Below, in pieces: positions 12,075 to 21,508 of a stretch of DNA of 64,000 nt. The position numbers and the translations under genes are program-made. How positions within the stretch are numbered: the stretch's first letter is position 1; every line of letters starts with the position of its first letter. Below the pieces are notes generated by a model. That model was not told the DNA's origin. It searched no databases and was given only the letters and a program-made list of their open reading frames with translations. The stretch covers positions 1,860,001 to 1,924,000 of the forward strand of contig JAYXKI010000004.1 of NCBI GenBank assembly GCA_037892935.1, given 5' to 3'. Origin of the DNA: Phlebopus portentosus (lineage: Eukaryota > Basidiomycota > Agaricomycetes > Boletales > Boletinellaceae).

Positions 12075-12208
12075 GCAACAGTAGTTTGACAACTTGAACC
12101 AGCAATCCACCCAGCTCTGTAAAGTTCATATCGAATCACCCCAAACATTGTTAGTTATCTCCGCTCACACTTTTGTACCAGACCCTCACATTTTCTTCCT
12201 CAGTTACA

Positions 12209-12526
12209 ATGTCGAAATCAGTCCCCGGAGTTGTCGCCAGAGGCTCTACTGGCCAAGTCATAGCGTACTTCGTCGTCGAGGGTACCCAGTTGTCCTTCAC
12301 CAGCACGATCTCGCCGAGCGTCCAGCCATTCACTTCGCAGGACGCTACCCTCAAGTATGACAACAAGTCCGACCTGTCGAGCGCGCACAACATCAGTGGC
12401 AGCATCGGTACAGCGACCTTCTCGTTCAGCTTCGACAACGGACCGTCTATCACGGGCGACCTCAATCAGCCTGCGTTGTCGAGCAAGACGTCCGTCACTG
12501 GTAATGGCACTTGGGCTGCGCTCTAA
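12209..12526 (+). CDS. Small beta-rich family protein, copy P5 (twin of P3)
   Basis: 105 aa, identical to P3 apart from one Ala-to-Thr change near the N-terminus. The start follows a polypyrimidine tract and CAG that probably end a 5'-UTR intron, and precedes the first conserved strand (GQVIAYFVVEG). The body carries PFTSQDATLKYD, SIGTATFSFSFDNGP and the C-terminal GNGTWAAL. Family unknown to me. Promoter and coding region are both duplicated intact, so both copies are likely expressed in the same way. Confidence 0.75.
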   Translation: MSKSVPGVVARGSTGQVIAYFVVEGTQLSFTSTISPSVQPFTSQDATLKYDNKSDLSSAHNISGSIGTATFSFSFDNGPSITGDLNQPALSSKTSVTGNGTWAAL

Positions 12527-12961
12527 GTGTACGTCTTCGTTCCTATCAACACACCTCGCAAATAGAACTGACTGTAGCTTAGCCTAGGAACAAGCGATAA
12601 ATTGAACAAGGTCAAATGAGTTCGAGAATCGGATATTGAGATACTGTCGTTACTTCCGAATGTAAAGGCCGATACGGTGGTTTCATCGTGTCGGTCGAGA
12701 TATAGTTTGAAATATGATTGATTGATTATTCCTCTATGCGGATAGCCTCCGTCTGCAATCTGTTGAGAATGGCGCGAATGACGTTCCGCCTCGCGTGATA
12801 GTCACGACCAGATGTCAGTACATATCCAAAAAGAGGAGTACGTTGCAGTATAAGACACGGTTGCTGACAGCCAAGTATTCATCAGTCAGTCGCGTTTGCA
12901 CCCAGTCTGAGAATGCGTAGTGATTAATTCATAACATCAAAGCAGTTATAGGAAATCAATA

Positions 12962-13430
12962 TCAATGCCGAGAAGCTGGTTCAGAACAAGGGGGCTGCAT
13001 CGCGCTTGCACGTTCAGGTTGACTATCGACGACTCCATCTTGGCCACGACTGTCCTTTTCAGGTTGCGACTGAGCTTCTCTCTTCATCCGTCGTTCACGC
13101 TCCTTGCGTTGTGCGCGGTCGAAGCTGTCTTCGTCTGGCTCTTTGTCCAGACAAGAGCCACAACATCCTCGCGGACCGCCGCATGGCGCGGAGGTGGAGG
13201 ATCCCTCACCATAACGTTCTGTAGAAGACGGGTCATCTAGTTGATCAAGCATGAAGCAGAGGATGAAGTTGAACAAACTCAGGAAACAAAATGATGATAA
13301 AGCCTGAGCGCAGAAAATGCCTGGAAGCGCATGAAACAAGAATGCTTAGATGGTTGATCAAGACTAACGTAAAATAGTGGAGAAACGCACAGCAACCCGC
13401 GTCTACGGCAGCAGCAGCAGAATCTGCCAT
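12962..13430 (-). CDS. Small Cys-rich hypothetical protein with hydrophobic N-terminus
   Basis: Two exons, 13369-13430 and 12962-13277, around a 91 nt intron, give 125 aa in phase. The N-terminal ~35 residues are hydrophobic with two adjacent Cys (AAAAVDAGCCAFLHYF, then LFNFILCFMLDQL) and could be a membrane or palmitoylated segment. The middle holds CGGPRGCCGSC, a cysteine cluster, followed by a charged Lys/Arg/Glu stretch (AQRKERERRMKREAQ) that looks helical. I do not recognise the family; similar short Cys-rich, charge-tailed proteins are common in basidiomycetes. The acceptor was chosen because the nearer AG sites lead to a stop. Confidence 0.55.
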
Positions 13431-13777
13431 TCTTCAGTCAGGACGATATCGTGATTTTAATGGCAAGTATGGTGGTTGCTGGAAAGAGAACAGCAAAGGC
13501 TTTGGCTGGCTGGCTGGCTGCTGCGGAAAGCATTGGATCGTCATAAGGCTCCAGCTCCAAAAGATCACTGTAAAGACACAATATTTCAAACTCAGCCTCG
13601 GCGTCTTACTTATTTCGGTATAAGATATAAATGTATATTACGTAATACATTTTGGAGGCGACTCGTCAACGTCGTCACAAATGTACAGTACATACAAGAA
13701 AATCAGCCCAGATGGATGGTATATCCATCACCCAATAGCATTCAAAGATGGATATATCGAACGCGCTTCATCCCTCC
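13431..13777. other. Intergenic with a short GGCT repeat
   Basis: A run of four GGCT units lies near 13,500-13,520. Nothing else recognised. Confidence 0.4.
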
Positions 13778-15658
13778 TCAAATTCCAGTCCATGATGATG
13801 CCGTTAGGTGGGTAGACTTGCAGGAATAACTGGATGTTAAATCTGAACTGTCCATTGATGCAACCCCGAGTGACGATTTTGACTGTGAAGGAACAGACAG
13901 AGCTCTCCATGAGGATTCATCCTTAGTAGATGAGCCTTGACTTTTGATGGAGCGTGAACATAAGGTTGCGGACTGGGCGGCTGATGCTCCAATATGAAAT
14001 GTCTGGATCCGAACGCGCAGTTCAAGCAGCAGCTCGTCCGCATTCAAAAGACGTGGATCGTCGAACCTAGCTATAAGCGGCTTTTGATCACTTTGTGGTA
14101 TCCCTGTGGACTGATCGGTGGAAAAGCATGGAAGGATGCGGGTAATCTGCATATCTCCACGGCGGACATCTTTGTCCGGAACCGTGCTGGACGGAATATG
14201 AATATCCGAAAATGTAAAGACATGTTCGTCGAAGGCGGACCGTCGCCGCAAGATCGGTCAGGATGCGGTGGAAGGAGACGCACTTCCGCATGTACGGTCG
14301 ACATCGAACCGGATATGGTGTCAACAGAGCCTAGTTCAAGATCAGGCTCAGATTGTAGCTTGTCCGACAATTCTCTGCCATGGACGGATAGTTGAAGCTC
14401 ATTACGTCCAATACCAAGTGTCCAGCCCCGACGAGCAGAGATGAAATCGATTAGAAGCAATCGGGAAGATGTAAACATGACTGGATCCACGGACTTAGAA
14501 AGAGACTCGGTGAATGTTGGCGCTGATGGTCCGTCCTGTTGAGATCTATGCGCTGCGATAGGGCGTGCATAAGGTTTACGGCGCAGTCCGGGAAGTTGCT
14601 GGTTTCGGATAACTGTAATACGTTCACGTATGCTAGACCACACCAAACGCGTGGGATCATCGCTAGGAGTCACAGCCGACGTGTTTTTGCCTATGCATGT
14701 TGAGTTGATTTGAGAAGTTTCTGATGAAGATGAGGGCGTTAAATTCGATATCTCCGTCTTCGTGTACACCGGACAATGCAGAGGGATATCTCTTTATGAA
14801 AGTTTCCGTGCGACTCGGTTTATATGCCACGGAAACCCTGAAATCACTGGCGCCTACATAGCCACGTCCCTGGTCCATGCCTGACGCATTATTATTCTCC
14901 ACTCCCGCATTGCAAGACCAAATGATTCCGACGATCCTCTGAAAGAGAATATTTGCAACGTCCTCGTCTGATTCCGAGGATTTGGAACCAGCCAGGTCGA
15001 TTCGACGCAAGCACGCCTTACGAACGATTCCGACAAGAACGCTACGTGGTTCCATTATATCATTGTTCGAACTTCCGGCAAGGTCTCCAGATTCATTGGC
15101 AATATCGGAATATTTCCAGTGCTTTATCAAGAACCGAATCATTGCCATACTAGCGCCGTGAAACCCTTCATCACCAAAACTCTGCCAGATCGGGCTCCAT
15201 TGCAATATTTCAAACTCCAGCGGTGTCAATCCATCTAGAGATTGAAATGGTCCGTTTAGGATTTGGTCAAAGAACCTTGCTGGGAGATGGTACACTCGGG
15301 AGAGAGTTGCGCGAGTATCGCGTAGAATATTCGCACGTTCTACTGGCGAGAAACAGGGAGAACGAAGAATGGAAGACAATACGATTTTCAGTTCCAATAT
15401 TGCCTCCGTCCGCGAAGCAGAGTCACGTTCATGAGCCTCTTCGGAAAGACTCTCGACGTCTATGGAGCCCAGTAAGGATGCGACGTGGTTCACGAAAACG
15501 GGTTCTCGAGGGTCAGCCTGGAGCTCGGGAAGTTCGCTATCTCCACGTCCGTCGTTCACCTGGAAACCATACAGTCTACAGATAGAACATTCGGAAAGTC
15601 TTGATGAAGAACCTCCAGAACGGTGGAGACGATGGGTAGGGATCATAGTGGAGTTCAA
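13778..15658 (-). CDS. Hypothetical protein, multi-exon, integrity uncertain
   Basis: A long minus-strand reading frame runs from 15,658 to about 14,772 (~300 aa). It joins through a ~73 nt intron (GTGTAC at the donor, GCATAG at the acceptor) to a second long frame ending near 14,130. A third frame (13,778-14,251) also looks coding, for example FDDPRLLNADELLLELRVRI, but I find no clean intron between the second and third, so either an unusual intron or a frameshift lies near 14,130-14,290. The first exon includes LPARFFDQILNGPFQSLDGL and LTPLEFEILQWSPIW. Upstream of 15,658 another frame may add N-terminal sequence. I do not recognise the protein. Confidence 0.4.
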
Positions 15659-15847
15659 ACAAAGAGACGCCTCCGTCGTCGTCTCGTATCAAGAAATGAT
15701 GAAAGTTCGAGTCACGTTCGCCATGAAATAGATTCTGAAATACAGCCGTTCAAAAAATAGTTATAATAATGACAGTGTGATAGAGTTCATGACTACGTAG
15801 ACGGGACAGATAAGATAAGCGTGAGAACAATATTACTAATCACGCCG

Positions 15848-17540
15848 TCAAGCAAATTCCATTTCACCCAGTGTTTCCACTCTATAACTCGTTCCTTCGT
15901 TGACTCCCTTCTCACCAGCCTCTTTTAGATGCACCAACAGGCGTGATCCAAGTACGACGAGTAGACTCGGACTCCCGAGTATTCCAAGGATCACCTTTGA
16001 CACGACATGTGGGTCTGTTGTTGTGTCGGATATAATCATTGCTACGTTGCAGAATATTGCTCTAGATGAGCCGTCAGTCCTCTCTGGTCCTTGAAAGAAC
16101 ATTGGAATGCATACATCATGAAATAAATGGCCTGGTCTACTAAAAGAACCTTCACGAGGTTGAAGCCACTGAACCCCTGTGACATACTCCAGAAACTGGC
16201 ACCCTTGTACAGCGCAAGAATCATGAGAAAGCACTCGAAAAATAAAGGTATTCCCCTGGTTGCGCGTTTTGAAACCTCATTTCTGATCTTTTGGGTAAAT
16301 CTCACCATGCAAAGATGAAGAATATCGGCTGAACCGATCTAACTGACTGGCAAACTGTGAAGTTTGTCCCGTATACTCCTAGTGCGGCTTTCGGGACGAA
16401 ATATTTAGTGCCGTCTAAGGTACGAAATTCATGAATATACTAACTTCCGTTAAAAATTTGGACATAAGCGAGAATAGCAAACATCGCAGCTGCCTCGATG
16501 GCAAAGAGGCTCCGAAGAAGAATGGTAAGCAGTTTATCTGTAGGTTTGGTCAGTTCTTGATGTTCGAATCATTGCTCAAGAAAGCCAACTGGCCTTTAGA
16601 ATATAATGCCAAAACCCTCATGATAAAGATGTCTATACGGACAAGCTAAGCATCGACACATAATGAACTGCTGCTGTCTCACAATCGATCAGATTGATGG
16701 TTATCCAGTCTTTCGGCCAGTAAGTGCCTGTAGCAAGCTCGATGGAATCAGAGATACGCACTAGATGCAACAGCCAACAAAGCGTGAAGGAGCCTGAATT
16801 CGTATGAGAGCCCTGAGTCAGAAAAAATGCGTCTGACGATGCACTGGGGACTGACAACTGAACGAATCTTGATTAGTGGCTCTTCATTCATAACAGGCAC
16901 TCCTTAGAAGAAAACTCACAGTCTACTGTATACATGGAATGTGTTATCTGGAAGGAGAGGACTAGTCGTCAGAGTCGGAGTACAAAGAGACCAGAGTTCA
17001 TATTCTTACACCACACATATGCGATCGCAGAGAATAATCCGATATAGCGATTCTTCATAGACATGGCCGATTAGTCCAAGGGATCAAGAACAGAATACTA
17101 GTACTCACCGCGAAGTAAATAATGCTGACTAGACAACGTGGATGTTTCTAAGAGTGCTTTGCGTGAGTTGTCTAATCCTCAATGTATGGGGAAATTTTGT
17201 ACCCAGAAATGTTTAATCTAGAAACCGCGCGTCAAACATCAAAGAGATTGTCAAAATATGGTGTATCCTATTTACCTCCTTATCTAAACATGTTACTTGA
17301 AACGAAACGACATGAGCCCAAGACTGTGCATGAAGATGCGTGGCGCAATTACTTACTGGTGTCGTAGACGAGGACAGTTACGATGGCGAATTGGAAGTAC
17401 TCGGCAAACCGCAATTCTGAGAATACGACCGGGACCACGGCGGAGTCCAAAGGTCTGGTCTCGACGGAGCGTACTGAGAGCATTCTTGAGAAGGGCAAGG
17501 GGGTTTGGGGGCCGGCCGACACTCGAACAGCGGGCTTCAA
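15848..17540 (-). CDS. Seven-transmembrane protein, DUF6533-like
   Basis: A many-exon membrane protein typical of Agaricomycetes. The first exon (17,540-~17,353) ends in AEYFQFAIVTVLVYDT, the usual first membrane helix. Short exons then give KHFW (~17,205), MKNRYIGLFSAIAYVW (~17,040-16,985), IMRVLALY (~16,630), SLFAIEAAAMFAILAYV (~16,510-16,450) and TKYFVPKAALGVYGTNFTVC (~16,400). The last exon encodes KVILGILGSPSLLVVLGSRLLVHLKEAGEKGVNEGT and ends GEMEFA, which is the family's cytosolic tail. All seven segments can be traced, but I could not prove every junction, especially around the KHFW exon, so a broken copy is not excluded. The start may be the inner Met at the MLSVRS position. Confidence 0.6.
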
Positions 17541-18617
17541 ATACTCGGTGCCGGACGTGATTCAAGGTACAAAAGGCACTGCAATACCGTGCGGCGTTAA
17601 ATATAGAAGTCCGGGATCATCACATAGGGGATTTTAAATAGCATTCAATCATGATGTGGAACAAGTGGAACAATACGTAGGTGCATCGCACCGTGATTTC
17701 TTGATCGATCGAATCTGCCATTCCGCATTCGCAATGCATTCGGTACTCTATTCTCAGTGAATTTATCGAATTCATGCCAATTGAGATACATTTCTCTCAA
17801 GCCTCGAGTCGACATAAGTCAGGTTCTGGCTAAGATAGCGTAGGATATATTGCAATGACCCTTCTATCAGTGGAAGAAAAGCACCTAAGTCGGCTGAGGA
17901 AGACTCACTTAGAAATGTGCGATTGGAGACCGGTAAAAGATACCATTGGTTGATGGTACCTACATTTGAACATCGATTGGGAAGGCACAGTTGATGAAAC
18001 TGGGACCCGGCTCCGAGCTTTGGCAGATGCGGATGCAAGGCAATAAAGCAGACACAAACGCGTCAGTTATTGTATCCGCTCTTACCCATATCGGCCCAGA
18101 CATTCAACTACACAGTTTCTGGTGAGTTACCACCAAAAGACCATTCTGGTAGAGATAATTTCCTGAGAAACTTGAAACAAAATGACTGAACCCGAGATTT
18201 CGTGCTATGGCTCCAATGCTTAATAACAATCCGTACAGTTGTGCACCACGTAGCTGCAATTCAACCAAGAGAGTTGCTGGGTGGATTCAATGGTGTTCGA
18301 CATCAGTAAGTGAACTTGCTTGATAGTAATAGTACCAACAGAAATTTCTTAATAACAATCGATGCAATTCTGCTTACGGAATTGCCCTAGGAGAAAATGT
18401 AACCTGTTACATATGAGAAAGTTTCTCAGAAGAATACTGCAAGTGCGCTGAGAATAGACACATCCCATTAGGAAGGAGCAAATGCTACCCAGACCAGACG
18501 TTGTCAGATGACTCTCGCGTGGAAGTATCGGCATGATATATTCAGGCGTTCTTGAAGTTGGACTGCCTGAGCATCTTTTCGAGGTCAAGGACTCTCCATC
18601 AAAACTCTCACATCGCT
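17541..18617. other. Intergenic, nothing recognised
   Basis: About 1.1 kb upstream of both neighbouring genes. Short open frames only (for example 17,772-18,038 minus) and no repeats that I can match elsewhere. Confidence 0.4.
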
Positions 18618-19768
18618 ATGGCCCCCGCTCAGATTGACAAGTTCGACCAATTTATCGCAACAACGTATGAGTACAAGACTGTCGACGAGCACCCTATTTT
18701 CCTCGATATCCTCGTTCCAAAGAAGATTGCCAAAGCCGGGTTAGACTTGGAAGAGCGGAAAGTTAAATGCCCAGTGATGCTCTACTTTCATGCAGGATGG
18801 CTGGTATGGAACATTATCATTCCGCCCAGATTGCTACTTATCTTTCACTGCGAAAGGTCGGTGGGCAGCGTGACTTCCAACCATGGTGGTCACGTTGGAT
18901 TCTCGACCTCATGGTAAAACACAGCGCGATAGTCGTCACGGCAGACCACAGATTGATACCAGAAGCGACATGTGAAGACGTTTTGGATGATATCCATGAC
19001 GTTTGGGACTGGGTACGCAATAACCTCAGTCAAGTCGTACAGATGGAGTATGCCGGCCTTCAGCCCGACCTTAGCCGAATACTACTAGCCGGCTCTAGTG
19101 CAGGCGGATACTGCGCTTTCCAACTGGCCCTTTCTCATTACGAAACAGGAGCCAGAGCACAGGGCGAGCCGAAACCTCGAGCAGCCCTTGCCTTGTATCC
19201 GTATGTCTCAGTCCGGACGCCGTATTGGACGGAGGCATTTACGAAGCACATCTTCGGAACTCCCCAGCTCCCTTCCTCGATCCTCGACGACCATCTTGCC
19301 TCTATAGCTAGTGTCAGAGCTAGGACTGGGAAGCAACCGATCGTGACGAGCGTCCCGATGTTGAATTCCGAAGGCAAATTCACCGACCGCGCCCTTCTTG
19401 CGGTTTGTGCTCAACAACGTGGTCGAATCCTCGAGTTGTTTGGACCAGAACGGGATACTACACCAGGAAAGCGCAGGATGTTTCCAGAGGATAGGATCAT
19501 CGATGGTCGTAAACTTCCTCCAACAGTGATCATTCACGGTGTTCAAGATTCAATTTCCCCAGTAGAAGGATCTGATCTGTTTGTTGAACATCTGCAAAAG
19601 TACAACGCCATAGACAGCCTGGATCATGGAGAGGGGAAAGAGAAGGTCTTGAAGTATTTCAGATTGCCGGGAGAGCACTTGTTCGAAACCGAACTTCGAC
19701 TGGAAGAGGAGTCGATCGACTGGGTCAAAGATGCAGCGGGATTCATAGAGAAAAACTGGCTTGGTTGA
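18618..19768 (+). CDS. Alpha/beta hydrolase (HSL-like, hydrolase_3 type)
   Basis: Two exons, 18618-18803 and 18857-19768, give 365 aa in phase. The nucleophile elbow is GSSAGG (around residue 165) and the other likely catalytic residues are Asp in VQDSISPVEGS and His in GEHLF near the C-terminus. ADHRLIPEAT after the third strand is typical of hormone-sensitive-lipase-like esterases. The intron falls right after the oxyanion-hole segment, which here reads FHAGWLVGG instead of the usual H-G-G-G, an unusual change. No signal peptide, so probably cytosolic; substrate unknown (ester or acyl carboxylic). It is convergent with the GLTP gene, 105 bp away. Confidence 0.85.
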
Positions 19769-19873
19769 AACATGCGAGGCAGAGTCGGTGTATCTATTGT
19801 ATGAGTGTGTGAATATGAACCAGACAATAGAGATAAAACAGCGGTGTTCGAGACATCACGCATGGGATGAAGA

Positions 19874-20697
19874 TCAGATCTTCCCGTGTCCCCCATCCTC
19901 GTAAAATTTCGCCATTCGCCGCACGAGCACATCAAGACCCGTTAGCCACCGACAGAGTTCCTCGTCAAGTTTCTCCTGTGAGCCACCCTGGGTAATCCTC
20001 AAATAAAAATCCTGACGATTTGGACATGCGTGCAGCGCTACCTGAACAACAGCACGTATTGCGAACCCATGATGGTGCCGTAGCACAGAGTCATATGCAC
20101 GTGAGAAACACGGTTGAAGCTTCTCTTCGTGCGGGTTTGCACGCACATCCTGCAAAGCGCAGCATGTGAAGAGAAGCCCGCTTAGGAGGTCCAATATTCA
20201 ACGGATTTGTTCAAGTAATCCAAAGTGGAAACCTACCGCAAGAGGCGACGGAGACAGCCTGTCCCATGTTTGCTTCGGCACCCTTGTTCGCTCTGAACGA
20301 GCCTTTCCAGGGTGTGGCATTCTTGGGGTTTCGACGTGAAGACTGTTCTGACGCCCTAAAGAAAGACACGGCGAACATTAGGCGCAGTCGGTAACGGTAG
20401 CCGCACGATGACGAACGTGAATATTGCCTTTGATGTCAGCCTGGACGAAAGAGAATATTCCGATGCCCAATAGATCTACAATCTCGACGCAGGTGAGTGA
20501 GCTAGATTCATTACTTCTGAGATTTTAGTCTGACCAAACATTCCTACGAGTCCGTCAGATGCTTCGAGAAATTCGGCAGTCGGGATGCCAACCTCCGTGA
20601 CCGGTATATCAGCGAAAGACTACGATGAAATAATTAGCACGAGGTTCACTGACCGCACAGCTCGTCGCACCTTTACAGTCTCAAAATAAGGAGCCAT
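19874..20697 (-). CDS. Glycolipid transfer protein (GLTP / HET-C2 family), intact copy
   Basis: Five exons, 20671-20697, 20535-20619, 20417-20475, 20237-20355 and 19874-20180, sum to 597 nt and give 198 aa in phase. It starts MAPYFETVKSFADIPV, continues TAEFLEASDGLVGMFDLLG, then the family signature ADIKGN (the Asp/Asn pair that binds the sugar headgroup), a leucine-rich middle ending CLRRLLRGLLFTC, SRAYDSVLRHHHGF with the conserved His, ACPNRQDFY, and a C-terminal EELCRWLTGLDVLV. Length and all landmarks are normal for GLTP, which shuttles glycolipids between membranes in the cytosol. The Podospora homologue het-c is an incompatibility gene. Divergent from Argonaute; three broken copies exist to the right. 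Confidence 0.9.
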
Positions 20698-21508
20698 GCC
20701 AATAGCCGTGATAGCAAACAAGATATGCAGAGTGATTGGTGCTAATCACAGAGAAATGTATCTATGCCTTCCTATTGGCAGTGAAGAGAAAGGAATTGCA
20801 GACGATGGAGAGTTGAGGTCCGATATTGAGGCAAGCAAGTCAACCCTTGAGTCGCCTGTTGGATGCAAGGAGGCAATTTGAAGGATATCCAGCACGTGAC
20901 TTTAGATGGCTGTGTCGCGGCCGGTTGGTTGTCGATTCCTCTCTTCCTCTTCGATCAGTTTCAAGTTTCTTAACGGGGATTAAATTCGCCCGAAGCTCGT
21001 TGAGTAAAGAGTCTTTGCAGAAACTTTAGCGAACGAGGATGAAGGCTTTTTTCTTTACGTTGCCCGTTCACAAACACAATTTGTGATCGTCTACTCACAA
21101 CGCACATCGAGTATACGCATCTCTTTCTTTCCAGATGTGTGGCTAAGTGAAGACGAACGCAACAGAGCAGTGGGCTGCCGTACAGTGACGAGGCGTTGAC
21201 TGTTTGCACATATCACCTCTTCGAAGCAATCGAATCTGTATCTTGCTTAGATCCTTCGATTCCTCGTGAAGTTTGTGAGGTATGTGATGAAATATCTCTG
21301 CGCAGCGATTTATTTTCGAACTGAACATTGTGAAGATTTCCGCAGACAAATTCCTTCTGCTCACTACTGCGCGAGCTTTCTAATGCATAGCGTCCCAAAT
21401 GTATAAAGGAAGCTCCGTTTCCTCGATGAATCGTCATCCCCAGCTACAGTTTCTTCTCGACCTCAATTGCAGACATCGAGCTTTATTGCTATCGAATTAT
21501 ACGAAAAC
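20698..21508. promoter_or_regulatory. Divergent intergenic region GLTP / Argonaute with Argonaute TATA box
   Basis: TATAAAG at 21,402-21,408 lies ~100 bp before the Argonaute ATG and is kept in the duplicate at 39,296-39,302 (minus). About 350 bp upstream of the Argonaute start are well conserved between the two copies; further toward GLTP only patches match. Confidence 0.6.

Larger units (their letters stand above)
12030..12727. repeat. Right arm of ~700 bp inverted repeat (partner 8497-9195)
   Basis: Reverse complement of 8,497-9,195 with only scattered single-base differences; it carries P5 with its promoter and 3' flank. Confidence 0.9.
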
